Shown here: positions 8,085-17,083 of the stretch, piece after piece | Layout: every line of letters begins with the position of its first letter | How positions within the stretch are numbered: the first letter of the stretch is position 1 | From: Clostridia bacterium | GTDB taxonomy: Bacteria; Bacillota_A; Clostridia; Oscillospirales; CAG-272 | Length of the DNA: 64,000 nucleotides | Assembly: GCA_017452945.1 (NCBI GenBank) | Contig: JAFTLD010000009.1 | Location: forward strand, 48,028 to 112,027 | Direction: 5' to 3' | The notes under the pieces: model-generated | What the model saw: the letters and a program-made list of their open reading frames with translations, nothing else | Told to the model about the DNA's origin: nothing | Database searches by the model: none | Position numbers and translations under genes: made by a program

Positions 8085-9044
8085 ATGTACAGAATTGGTA
8101 TTGATCTTGGCGGAACCAATATTGCTGCCGGAATTGTTGATAGTGAATATCGTATCGTACACAAGGCAAGTGTGCCTACCGAGGCACAGCGCCCTGCGGA
8201 GCAGATCGCTGCAAGTATTGCAGAGCTGTGCTGCCGCATTTGCACCGAATTCGGCATTACGGTCGAGGATATTGACTCTGTCGGTATTGCTTCTCCCGGT
8301 ATTTGCAACCATGATACCGGTGTGGTGGAATATGCAAACAACCTGCCTTTCCATAAGTTCGCGATCTGCGATCTGATCAAGAAGGATTTTCCTGCAAAGG
8401 AATTCCACATTGAAAACGACGCTAACGCAGCAGCATGGGGCGAGGCAATCGCGGGTGCTGCAAAGGGCAGTGCAAACTCGGTTATGATCACGCTCGGCAC
8501 GGGTGTCGGAGGCGGCATCATCATTGATAACAAGGTGTATTCCGGCTTTAACTATGCAGGTGCGGAGCTTGGCCATATCGTGATCGTCAAGGATGGTGTT
8601 CCTTGCTCTTGCGGCAGAAAGGGCTGCTGGGAGGCATACAGCTCGGCAACCGCGCTGATCCGCATGACGCGCGAGAAGCTGGAGGAGTGCGAGCAGAGCG
8701 GCAGAGAAACGCTGATGACACAGATGGTCGCAGAGAAGGGCAAGGTGTCCGGCAGAACCGCGTTTGACGCGTTGCGTGCAGGCGACGAGGCTGCCAAGGA
8801 AGTGGTCGATTCCTATATCGATTATCTGGCACTTGGCCTTGGAAACGTGATCAACATCTTTCAGCCCGAGGTTCTCTCTCTTGGCGGTGGTGTGTCGGGT
8901 GAGGGACAGTATCTGCTTGACATGCTGGTTCCCAAGGTCAGAGAAGAGCAGTACGGCGGCGGTATCGTCAAGCTGACCGATATCCGTATCGCACAGCTCG
9001 GCAACGATGCAGGCATCGTTGGCTCGGCAGTGCTGGGGCTGTAA
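8085..9044 (+). CDS. ROK family glucokinase-like sugar kinase
   Basis: A 319-residue ROK kinase that phosphorylates glucose or a related hexose with ATP. IDLGGTN at residues 5-11 is the phosphate loop, ENDANAAAWGE carries the catalytic aspartate, and GAELGHIVI leads into the zinc motif CSCGRKGCWEAYSS. Length and motif order fit glucokinases of Bacillota, although N-acetylmannosamine or other ROK substrates cannot be excluded. The start was placed at 8085 behind AGAGGAAA; an upstream ATG at 8046 in the same frame lacks homology and a ribosome site. It has its own consensus promoter and ends at a strong bidirectional terminator. Confidence 0.9.
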   Translation: MYRIGIDLGGTNIAAGIVDSEYRIVHKASVPTEAQRPAEQIAASIAELCCRICTEFGITVEDIDSVGIASPGICNHDTGVVEYANNLPFHKFAICDLIKKDFPAKEFHIENDANAAAWGEAIAGAAKGSANSVMITLGTGVGGGIIIDNKVYSGFNYAGAELGHIVIVKDGVPCSCGRKGCWEAYSSATALIRMTREKLEECEQSGRETLMTQMVAEKGKVSGRTAFDALRAGDEAAKEVVDSYIDYLALGLGNVINIFQPEVLSLGGGVSGEGQYLLDMLVPKVREEQYGGGIVKLTDIRIAQLGNDAGIVGSAVLGL

Positions 9045-9053
9045 GATCGTAAC

Positions 9054-9118
9054 AAAAAAAAGAGCTTCGTTTTGCCCAACTTCCTTATGAGAAGTTGGGC
9101 AAAACGAAGCTCTTTTTT
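9054..9118. terminator. bidirectional terminator
   Basis: A perfect 23-bp stem (9061-9083 with 9091-9113, 7-base loop) is flanked by an A run on the left and a T run on the right. It can therefore end transcription from both the kinase and the convergent methyltransferase gene. Confidence 0.95.
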
Positions 9119-9161
9119 ACCCAAAAACTTAATTAACGGTTAATAAATAAACAATAATGCG

Positions 9162-10391
9162 CTATACGATCTGGAAAATATAGAATTTCAGGTAGTCTGT
9201 TTCGGGAACGTTCCACAAAATCGGGTGGTCGGGGGATTGCTGGCGCGCTTCGATCTGGCGCAAGGAGACCGAGGCGTCCTCGGCCGCGTTGTGCAGCATT
9301 TGCTTGAAATAGGTGTCGGTCATGAAGTGCGAGCAGGAGCAGGTGGCGAGATAACCGCCGCGGGGCAGCAGCTTCATGGCCTTGGAATTGATCTCGCGGT
9401 AGCCGCGGATCGCGTTTTTGAGCGTGTCGCGGCTCTTGGTAAAGGCAGGCGGGTCGAGAATGATGAAATCGTAGTCACAGGGGATTTTTTTATCCGCCAT
9501 GTCGGTCAGAAGCTCGAAAACGTCGCGACAAACAAAGTCCATTTTGCTCTCAAGACCGTTGCTTTCGGCGTTTTTGCGCGTCATTCGGATGGCTTCTTCC
9601 GAGATGTCCACTGCCGTGACGTGCGCAGCACCCGCAGCGGCTGCGTTGAGCGCAAAGGATCCTGTGTGGGTAAAGCAGTCCAGCACGCGCTTGCCTTTTG
9701 CGATGGCGCGGATGGCGGCTCTGTTGTATTTCTGATCCAGGAAAAAGCCTGTTTTTTGGCCGTTTACGACGTCAACGTCGTAAATTATACCGTTTTCAGT
9801 AATCTTGGTCAGGCCGGAATCGTCCTGCTCGGGCTTCAATCCCTCAAACCAGCCGGTATATTGCTCCATGCCTTCCTTAGCGCGGATCTCCACGTCGTTT
9901 CGCTCGTAAACACCGTCAATGACCTCGCCCATGCCGCGCAAAATGTCAACCAAGGCGGGAATCAGGGTGTGCTTGATGCGCTCTATACCCAAAGAAAGCA
10001 CTTGTACTACAAGGAGATTGTCAAATCTGTCCACGGTCAGCCCGGGGAAAGAGTCGGCTTCTCCGAATATCAGTCTGCAGCATTTGAAATCGTCGCCCTT
10101 CATGACGCTCCTGCGATAGGAAACGGCATATTCAAGGCGTCTTTGCCAGAATTTTTGATCAAAGGTATCGTTCGCATTGCGCGAAAGGATGCGCACGCGA
10201 ATTTTGGAATTTGAGTTGTAAAAGCCCGCGCCAAGGTATCTGCCCTTGGTGGAGTAAACGTATACGATATCACCGTCGACGACCGGACGCTCGATGCTTG
10301 TGACCTCGTCGGCAAATACCCAAACATGGCCGCCACGCAGCATTTTTTCGCCTTTTTCTGTGATGGTGATCTTACAAAGAGAAGAGAGCAT
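9162..10391 (-). CDS. rlmI: class I rRNA methyltransferase, RlmI type
   Basis: A 409-residue SAM-dependent methyltransferase. The N-terminal 80 residues are a PUA-like RNA-binding domain (RGGHVWVFADEV, GRYLGAGFYN). The central and C-terminal Rossmann domain has the SAM-binding stretch DCFTHTGSFALNAA and the catalytic motifs ILDPPAF and TCSCSHF, the latter with the cysteine expected in 5-methylcytosine methyltransferases. In E. coli RlmI methylates C1962 of 23S rRNA. Start supported by GGAGG on the minus strand at about 10398-10402 and a promoter just upstream. It is convergent with the sugar kinase and appears monocistronic. Confidence 0.88.
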   Translation of the reverse strand: MLSSLCKITITEKGEKMLRGGHVWVFADEVTSIERPVVDGDIVYVYSTKGRYLGAGFYNSNSKIRVRILSRNANDTFDQKFWQRRLEYAVSYRRSVMKGDDFKCCRLIFGEADSFPGLTVDRFDNLLVVQVLSLGIERIKHTLIPALVDILRGMGEVIDGVYERNDVEIRAKEGMEQYTGWFEGLKPEQDDSGLTKITENGIIYDVDVVNGQKTGFFLDQKYNRAAIRAIAKGKRVLDCFTHTGSFALNAAAAGAAHVTAVDISEEAIRMTRKNAESNGLESKMDFVCRDVFELLTDMADKKIPCDYDFIILDPPAFTKSRDTLKNAIRGYREINSKAMKLLPRGGYLATCSCSHFMTDTYFKQMLHNAAEDASVSLRQIEARQQSPDHPILWNVPETDYLKFYIFQIV

Positions 10392-10420
10392 AGAAACCTC
10401 CGTGTTTTTATCTGTTCAAC

Positions 10421-10449
10421 AGTATACCATAAAATGTGCGATTGTGCAA
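10421..10449 (-). promoter_or_regulatory. sigma-A promoter for the methyltransferase
   Basis: Read on the minus strand, TTGCAC (10449-10444) and TATACT (10426-10421) are separated by 17 bases, 30 bases before the start codon. Confidence 0.8.
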
Positions 10450-10972
10450 TAGAAAGGCAGAAAAAGCTCGAAAATATACTGCTGAAATACGCAGGTATTC
10501 CGTTTGTAAAATAAAAGGGAAAAATAGGAAAAATAATTAAAATATGGGAATAGATGAAGAAACAAAGAAGAAGTCAAAGGAACGAAACGAGATATTTTGG
10601 CAAATTTGTGCAAAATGTCAAGACGTAAAAAAACAAGCCCCAAAATTGTGCAACAATCACAAAGAAAAAAATTAAAAAATGCATAAAAAATGAATAATCA
10701 TCTTTTGTCAAAGGGTAAATAAAAATTACATACGCTATTTGTACGACAAAATATTGGAACAAAAATGCACAAAAACGGCCAATACAAGGGCGACATGCCG
10801 TAAGAGTTGGTCAAAATTGAGTAAATAAAAATTACAATGGCTAAAATGCAAGGATATGCAAAATTGCAGAACAGGCTCGGAAATCCTAAAATATTAATGT
10901 GTGAACAAATCGTGAACGACGAAAATATATAATAATTAGGTGAATACGGTGCGATCGGAGCATGAATTCTGC
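10450..10972. other. AT-rich intergenic stretch
   Basis: About 520 bases between divergent genes, visibly A-rich on the plus strand, with no credible gene. A 16-bp direct repeat (10715-10730 and 10821-10836) is the only clear internal structure. It may contain upstream regulatory sites for the ABC operon. Short frames on the minus strand here are hydrophobic artefacts of A-rich DNA. Confidence 0.6.
10715..10836. repeat. 16-bp direct repeat upstream of the ABC operon
   Basis: GTAAATAAAAATTACA occurs at 10715-10730 and again at 10821-10836, 106 bases apart (about ten helical turns) and both upstream of the operon promoter. This would suit a regulator bound at two phased sites, but no regulator gene lies next to it. 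Confidence 0.55.
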
Positions 10973-11001
10973 TTGACAGAAAACCGACTTTGTTATATAA
11001 T
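10973..11001 (+). promoter_or_regulatory. consensus sigma-A promoter for the ABC importer operon
   Basis: A perfect TTGACA (10973-10978) and TATAAT (10996-11001) with a 17-base spacer. Transcription should begin near 11008, more than 430 bases before the first start codon. Confidence 0.9.
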
Positions 11002-11007
11002 AAACGC

Positions 11008-11444
11008 ATCAATATTAGGGCATTTTGCGGACCGTTCCGGGTTGCTTGCAATGGCCTTATTTTTGACCGCTGATATAATCGATGAAAGGTTTTTCAGCGT
11101 GAAAATCTAAAACGGCAGTCGATGCTGCCGAAGACAATTGCATAGCAATAATGCTGATGCCACGGGCTGTTTGCAAGAGGTGAGGGCGCCTGCTCTGATC
11201 TCTGCGGATAAGTCGGGAGTGTAAAACAGGCACTCCGAAACGGATGCTCGGTCAGTTCCTCATGCGCGCGCGAACCGCCACGTCACACGCGCACGGAGCA
11301 GCAGGGCAATTTCCGCGCAAGCGGAGTCCCGCGAGGGCGGATTCTGCCCGCAGTGCATGGTATTATTGACGAGCACCGTACCCCTAATGTGAGCCGAATT
11401 CTCATATCGGCAACTCACAGAAAATCTTGGTAGGAGGAAATTTT
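11008..11444 (+). promoter_or_regulatory. long structured 5' leader of the ABC operon
   Basis: About 435 transcribed, apparently untranslated bases with many local hairpins: 11113-11130 (CGGCAG with CTGCCG), 11137-11149, 11215-11236 (GGAGTG with CACTCC), 11312-11325 (TCCGC with a GCAA tetraloop), 11334-11350, and 11389-11418 (GTGAG/CTCAC enclosing CCGA/TCGG). It is clearly richer in G and C than the DNA before the promoter. No intrinsic terminator with a U run was seen. I did not recognise a riboswitch class, T-box or other named RNA. It may be a regulatory leader or a separate structured RNA. Confidence 0.6.
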
Positions 11445-14400
11445 ATGGGAAAAGCGAAATTTACTAAGCTGATGGCTTTGATTTTGGCTTTGACCCTCCT
11501 GGTTGGTGGCGGAACCGTGGCAATTTCTGCTGCGGAAACGACTCAGGATGAGGTCACAGATGAGGAATCGAAAGATACCTTGGCGGAAATCAAAGAGCTT
11601 CTGAACGCAATTTCGTATGGCGAATACAGTGCAAAGTATTCGGGCGAGGGCTATAAAAAGGCCACGCAGACCATTACGATCGATGCGACCAATGGCTACA
11701 TCACCGAGAGCGGCGAACAGGATATTCGCCTTGCGGATAAGGACAAGGACGGCGTAGCCGAGGGCTTGTTCACGTCATCCGAGGGAGAGGTTTCCTGGCT
11801 GGTCAACGTACCCGAGAGCGCGAAATATGCGATCAAGATCGAGTACTATCCCGTGATCGGTAAGGCAGCATCCATTGAGCGTGTCTTCAAAATTGATGAC
11901 AAGGTGCCTTTTGGCGAAGCGCGTTATCTGACGCTTTCCAAGACCTGGACCAGTGAGTATCTTGACGGCCTTTATCTGGTAGGCTCTCTGGACAGCGTTT
12001 CTAAGGACGTATCCGAGATCACCGAGGGCGAACTGCCCGCTGAAATCAGCAAAAAGCTGGATGAATTCAAGGCTGAGGCTGAGGCAGCAGGCTTGAAGGC
12101 CGGTTGGACGGTCAAGGAAGAAACCACGAAGAATCTGTTCGGAAAGATCAAGACGGAGTACAACGTTTATGCGACTGTTGGATTCCCCGAGATCTGGACC
12201 GAGGAAAACACTGCATTTGTGGATGAAAAGGGCATTCGCTTCTTCAAGGAAGACGTTGAAGAGAACGAACTGCGTCCCACCGCAATACAGTCTCCCGAAT
12301 GGATCACCTACAGCTTGCGCGACTCCTCCGGTTACTACACCGGTGAGTACGAGTTCTATCTGGAGGCAGGCGAGAGAAAGCTGACCATCCAGGGCCAGAA
12401 CGAGCCTATGGTGATTAAGTCGATCACGCTGTATCCTGCAGAGGATGTTTACTCCTATGATGATTACATCGCTGATCTGACCGCTAAGCTGGGTTCGCTG
12501 AGTGCAGGTAAGGACGAGATCAAGCTGGAAGCTGAAAATATGCACAACATGTCCTCCAAGACCATTTACGCGATTGAGGACAGAACCAGTGCAGTGACTT
12601 CCCCCGCAGATACCACCCGCGTGATGCTCAATACGGTGGGCGGCGCTAAGTGGCAGACTGCAGGTCAGTGGATCGAATTTACCTTCACCACCTCTGAGGA
12701 CGGTGCGGGTATGTACGATTTCATTACCCGCTTCAGACAGAACCTGCTGGACGGTATGTTCGTGTGCCGCTCTTTGCAGTTGTACAGCGAAGGTCTTGCT
12801 GCAGGCGAGGCCGGCTACTATAACGGTGCTCCCTTCGCAGAGGCACAGAAGCTGCAGTACAATTACGATTCCAACTGGCAGATTACCGGCCTTGCTTCTG
12901 ATCAGTATGACGAAAACGGAGAGATCAGAGAATATGCCGTATATCTGGCTGCAAACACTACTTATAAGGTAAGACTTGAGGTTACACTCGGTACCATGGG
13001 CGATATCGTCCGTGAGGTCGAGGAGATCCTGGATATCGTCAACGACTGCTACCTGGAGATCATCAAGCTCACAGGTACCACCCCTGACGAGTACAGCGAC
13101 TACAGCTTCTCTCGCGTTATGCCCGACGTTCTGGTTGACATGGTCGTCCAGTCCCGCAGACTTGACAATGACAACCCCGAAAAGTACGGTGTTTCGATTG
13201 CTGAGAGATTGACCAACATGGCAGGACAGAAGTCCTCCAACGTAGGTACTCTGCAGAAGGTTGCTGACCTGTTGCATGATATGGGTACCGATGAGGATGA
13301 GATCGCAAAGAACCTGGAAACTCTGAAGAGCTATATCGGTACTTTGGGTACTTTCCTTTCCAGCGCTAAGACGCAGCCTCTGGAGGTTGACTACTTTGTC
13401 ATCCGCGGCAGTGAGCAGTATGGCGCAAACACTTCCGATTATAATTATAAGGTCAAGGCTAATGCAAACATCTTCCAGGCTGCATGGCACGAGATCAAGA
13501 GCTTTATCATGTCCTTCTTCCGTGACTACAACAGCATGGGCTCCATGTCCGTCGTAGCAGAGGAGGGCGCAGTTGAAGTTTGGCTGGCTACCGGTCGTGA
13601 CCAGTCTCAGGTTATCAGAAACCTGGTTAACAACGACTTCTCCCCCAATGAGACCACTAACTCCAAGGGCGATTACATCGGCGGTACAGCGGTTGACCTG
13701 AAGTTGGTCGCTGCCGGCACGCTGCTTCCTTCGATTCTGGCTGACCAGGGTCCTGACGTTTACCTCGGCCTTGCCCAGGGCGACGTTATCAACTACGCGA
13801 TCCGTTCCGCTCTGCTTCCCGTTGACGAGATTGCAGACGCAGTCGGCGAGCAGAAGGTAAAGGACGGCTACCTGACCACCAATACCGAGTGGGTCGACAC
13901 TATCAGCAGCTTCAATGATGCTGCAATGCTGGTGCTTGGTGTTGAGAACCCCGACGGTGATATGCACTATTACGGTCTGCCCGAGGCACAGGGCTTCACC
14001 ATGATGTTCGTTCGTGAGGACATCCTGGCAGAGCTGAACATCCCCGTTCCCGAAACCTGGGACGATATCCTCGCTGCTATTCCCGACCTGCAGGCAAACA
14101 ACATGCTGATCGGTCTTTCCACCGACTACAGCGTTTACCTCTACCAGGCCGGCGGTGACTTGTATGCCGATGGCGGTATGAGAATCAATCTGGACTCCAA
14201 GAAGGGTCTGACCGCATTTGAAAAGATGTGTAACATGTTTACACAGTATAACTTCCCCTACACCTACGATGCAGCAAACCGTTTCAGAACGGGTGAAATG
14301 CCCATCCTGATCGCAGACTACACCGGTATGTACAACCAGCTCAAGGTATTCGCAACCGAAATCGAGGGTCTTTGGAAGTTCTATCCGATGCCCGGTACGA

Positions 14401-15203
14401 TCTGCACCAACGAAGACGGTACAACCTACATCAACAGACAGACGGTATCCTCGGTTAACGCAAGCGTTATCGTAAAGGGCTGCAGCGATGAGGAAGGTTC
14501 CTGGAACTTTGTCAGATGGTTCACAGGCTCCGATTGCCAGCAGGAATACTCCAACGAGATGGTTGCGATCATCGGTCCCGCTGCTAAGTACAACACCGCG
14601 AACAGAGAGGCTCTTGAAGAGCTGCCTTGGACCACCGCAGAGCTTAAGCAGATCCAGGCTCAGTTCGAGGACCTGGCATCCGTTCCCAACTACCCCGGTT
14701 CTTACATTCTGGGCCGTTATACCCAGTTCGCATTCCTGGCAGCGTATAACGACAATGCCAACCCCTCCGAGGCTTTGATGAGCTACATTACTACCATTAA
14801 TAAAGAGATCACCAGAAAGCGTAAGGAATTCGGTCTGGAAACTCTTGAGGTAGACGAAAACCTCGCCTCCAAGCGTCTTGAGCAGAGTGAGCAGTTGCTT
14901 GCTCAGTTTGAAGAGCTGGATACTGCCGGCAAGTATGCGGACGTAATCGCTTCCGCAAAGGACGCTATCGCACGTGAAAACATTGCTGATATTGCAAATG
15001 CATCCGCTGCTTTCCAAAAGGTAGCGTATGAGATCAGCACCGAGGCAAAGATCCTTGAGCAGTTTGAAGCAATCAAGAACGATCCCACCGATCCCTGCTA
15101 CTCTTATCAGGTATACCTGAAGGCAGAGACCCCCGAGCTGATCGCTTACTGCCTGGCTGACTTCCTGGGCGACGCTTCTGCCGCACTGGAATCCTATCAA
15201 TAA
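11445..15203 (+). CDS. very large extracellular solute-binding protein with N-terminal carbohydrate-binding-like modules
   Basis: A 1252-residue secreted protein with a signal peptide at residues 1-30. A beta-rich region follows, with one jelly-roll-like stretch around residues 85-165 and a second at about 355-500 that begins IKLEAEN like CBM6/CBM35 modules. The substrate-binding domain of ABC family 1 lies at about 700-1120 (GPDVYLG, YYGLPEAQGF, NIPVPETWDDIL, FRTGEMPILIADY), and a helical tail ends the protein. Ordinary sugar-binding proteins are near 430 residues. There is no lipobox, so it may not be lipid-anchored. Start chosen at 11445, 7 bases after AGGAGG, rather than the in-frame ATG/GTG upstream. 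It is the first gene of the importer operon. Confidence 0.88.
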   Translation: MGKAKFTKLMALILALTLLVGGGTVAISAAETTQDEVTDEESKDTLAEIKELLNAISYGEYSAKYSGEGYKKATQTITIDATNGYITESGEQDIRLADKDKDGVAEGLFTSSEGEVSWLVNVPESAKYAIKIEYYPVIGKAASIERVFKIDDKVPFGEARYLTLSKTWTSEYLDGLYLVGSLDSVSKDVSEITEGELPAEISKKLDEFKAEAEAAGLKAGWTVKEETTKNLFGKIKTEYNVYATVGFPEIWTEENTAFVDEKGIRFFKEDVEENELRPTAIQSPEWITYSLRDSSGYYTGEYEFYLEAGERKLTIQGQNEPMVIKSITLYPAEDVYSYDDYIADLTAKLGSLSAGKDEIKLEAENMHNMSSKTIYAIEDRTSAVTSPADTTRVMLNTVGGAKWQTAGQWIEFTFTTSEDGAGMYDFITRFRQNLLDGMFVCRSLQLYSEGLAAGEAGYYNGAPFAEAQKLQYNYDSNWQITGLASDQYDENGEIREYAVYLAANTTYKVRLEVTLGTMGDIVREVEEILDIVNDCYLEIIKLTGTTPDEYSDYSFSRVMPDVLVDMVVQSRRLDNDNPEKYGVSIAERLTNMAGQKSSNVGTLQKVADLLHDMGTDEDEIAKNLETLKSYIGTLGTFLSSAKTQPLEVDYFVIRGSEQYGANTSDYNYKVKANANIFQAAWHEIKSFIMSFFRDYNSMGSMSVVAEEGAVEVWLATGRDQSQVIRNLVNNDFSPNETTNSKGDYIGGTAVDLKLVAAGTLLPSILADQGPDVYLGLAQGDVINYAIRSALLPVDEIADAVGEQKVKDGYLTTNTEWVDTISSFNDAAMLVLGVENPDGDMHYYGLPEAQGFTMMFVREDILAELNIPVPETWDDILAAIPDLQANNMLIGLSTDYSVYLYQAGGDLYADGGMRINLDSKKGLTAFEKMCNMFTQYNFPYTYDAANRFRTGEMPILIADYTGMYNQLKVFATEIEGLWKFYPMPGTICTNEDGTTYINRQTVSSVNASVIVKGCSDEEGSWNFVRWFTGSDCQQEYSNEMVAIIGPAAKYNTANREALEELPWTTAELKQIQAQFEDLASVPNYPGSYILGRYTQFAFLAAYNDNANPSEALMSYITTINKEITRKRKEFGLETLEVDENLASKRLEQSEQLLAQFEELDTAGKYADVIASAKDAIARENIADIANASAAFQKVAYEISTEAKILEQFEAIKNDPTDPCYSYQVYLKAETPELIAYCLADFLGDASAALESYQ

Positions 15204-15244
15204 TCACACATCGAATCAAGATCAAGAAAAGGAGAAAAGAGCAA

Positions 15245-16192
15245 ATGTCTAAGAACACAGCAACTAAAAAAGCTACTGCTCGAAAAGACCTTACCAGGAC
15301 TCAGTGGATCTTGAAGGAGATGTGGCGTAATAAGGTGGCTTACTGCATGGTAGCACCTTACATGATCCTCTTCGCAATGTTCACCGTAATGCCTGTTATC
15401 CTGTCTATTGTAGTCAGCTTTACAGACTTTAACTTGCTGGAATGGCCGAACTTCGTATTCCTGGACAACTACATTTCGTTGTTCTTCGATGACGATATCT
15501 TCCTCATTGCCTGCAAGAACACATTGATCTTCGCAGTCATCGTAGGACCTGTGTCCTACCTGATGTCCTTCCTGGTAGCGTGGTTCATCAACGAGCTGCC
15601 TCCCAGAATCAGAGCTATCGTAACTCTGATCTTCTATGCACCCTCCATCGGTGGTAACGTTTACTTGATTTGGGGTACGCTTTTCTCGGCTGACTCCTAC
15701 GGTTGGGCAAACGCAACACTGAAAAAATTCGGTATTATCACAAAAGAAATCGCGTTCTTCCAGAATGAGGACTGGGTTATGCCCCTGTGTATCGTAGTTG
15801 CTCTCTGGATCTCGCTTGGTACCTCGTTCCTGGCATTCATCGCAGGTCTGCAGGGTATCGACAGAGCACAGTTTGAGGCAGGCGCGGTTGACGGTATCAA
15901 GAACCGTTGGCAGGAGCTGTACTACATCACGCTGCCTAACATGAAGCCGCAGCTGATGTTCGGTGCGGTCATGGCGATCACCGGTGCATTCGGCTTCGGC
16001 GGCGTCGTTGACGCACTTTGCGGATTCCCCTCGGTTAACTACGCAGCGCACACCATCATGCATCACCTTAACGACTACGGCGGCATGCGATTTGAAATGG
16101 GTTATTCCTCGGCAATCGCGGTTATCTTGTTCGTTATCATGGTAGGCGCTAACTCCATAGTGAAGAAAATGCTTTCGAAGGTAGGTACGTAA
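15245..16192 (+). CDS. carbohydrate ABC transporter permease, MalF type
   Basis: A 315-residue inner-membrane permease with six predicted helices. The cytoplasmic EAA loop is at about residues 205-235 (EAGAVDGIKNRWQ followed by ITLP), where an ATPase docks. The sequence YMILFAMFTVMPVILSIVVS near the N-terminus is typical of the first of two sugar permeases. It starts 41 bases after the binding-protein gene behind AGGAG and is followed after one base by its MalG-like partner. The ATPase is not encoded in this operon. Confidence 0.92.
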   Translation: MSKNTATKKATARKDLTRTQWILKEMWRNKVAYCMVAPYMILFAMFTVMPVILSIVVSFTDFNLLEWPNFVFLDNYISLFFDDDIFLIACKNTLIFAVIVGPVSYLMSFLVAWFINELPPRIRAIVTLIFYAPSIGGNVYLIWGTLFSADSYGWANATLKKFGIITKEIAFFQNEDWVMPLCIVVALWISLGTSFLAFIAGLQGIDRAQFEAGAVDGIKNRWQELYYITLPNMKPQLMFGAVMAITGAFGFGGVVDALCGFPSVNYAAHTIMHHLNDYGGMRFEMGYSSAIAVILFVIMVGANSIVKKMLSKVGT

Positions 16193-16193
16193 T

Positions 16194-17066
16194 ATGGCAA
16201 GACTTAGAACAAGAAAACATAAAGTCGTACTTGCCCGTTCTGCGGGAGGCGACGCAGGTATCACGTTTATTCTCGTGATTCTCGGTGCATTCATGTTCCT
16301 TCCCATGCTTTACGTTCTGATGCAATCGGTAAAGCCTTTGGATGAGCTTTGGATGTATCCCCCCAGATTTTACGTAATGTCCCCCACACTTGATAACTTC
16401 ATCGACCTGTTCAACCTGATGAACACCTCTTGGGTTCCGTTCTCCCGTTACATCTTCAACACCGTGTTTACCTCGGTGGCAGGTACGTTCGGACACCTGT
16501 TCCTGGCTTCTCTTGCAGCATATGCGCTTGCAAAGATCAAGTTCCCGGGCAGAGGCTGGATGTTCCAGGCTGTACAGCTTTCGCTGATGTTCAACGCAAC
16601 GGTTACAGCAACCGCTTCGTTTATCCTGATGTCCGCTTTGGGCTTTTTGGATACATATTTGGCAATTATCGTGCCCGCATGGTGCTCTTCGCTGGGTCTG
16701 TACCTGATGAAGCAGTTCATGGATACCAACGTCAACGACTCGGTGCTTGAGTCCGCAAGACTTGACGGTGCAAGCGAGCTTAAGACCTATTGGGTCATCG
16801 CAATGCCCATGGTTAAGCCTGCATGGCTGACGCTGATCATCTACTCGTTCCAGGGACTTTGGAACGCAGGCGCTTCGATGTACATTCACTCCGAGCAGCT
16901 CAAATCCTTTAACTACGCGATCGGACAGATCACTGCCGGCGGTATCGCCCGTGCAGGTGCATCCGCAGCGTCCACGGTTATTATGATGATGGTGCCTATC
17001 ACGGTATTCGTGGTATCTCAGTCCAACATCATTGAAACCATGGGCTCGTCCGGTATGAAAGACTAA
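16194..17066 (+). CDS. carbohydrate ABC transporter permease, MalG type
   Basis: A 290-residue inner-membrane protein with the MalG-type EAA loop ESARLDGASELKTYW, then AMPMVKPAW. SLAAYALAKIKFPGRG is the conserved stretch before the central helices. It starts one base after the stop of the preceding permease, so the two are expected to be made together and to form a heterodimer. They are the first of two permease pairs in the operon. Confidence 0.92.
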   Translation: MARLRTRKHKVVLARSAGGDAGITFILVILGAFMFLPMLYVLMQSVKPLDELWMYPPRFYVMSPTLDNFIDLFNLMNTSWVPFSRYIFNTVFTSVAGTFGHLFLASLAAYALAKIKFPGRGWMFQAVQLSLMFNATVTATASFILMSALGFLDTYLAIIVPAWCSSLGLYLMKQFMDTNVNDSVLESARLDGASELKTYWVIAMPMVKPAWLTLIIYSFQGLWNAGASMYIHSEQLKSFNYAIGQITAGGIARAGASAASTVIMMMVPITVFVVSQSNIIETMGSSGMKD

Positions 17067-17083
17067 GACAGGAGGTAAGAATC

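Noticed and set aside
11008..11444. Assignment of the ABC leader to RNase P RNA, tmRNA, 6S RNA or a cobalamin riboswitch
   Set aside because: The conserved sequences expected for these RNAs were looked for and not found.
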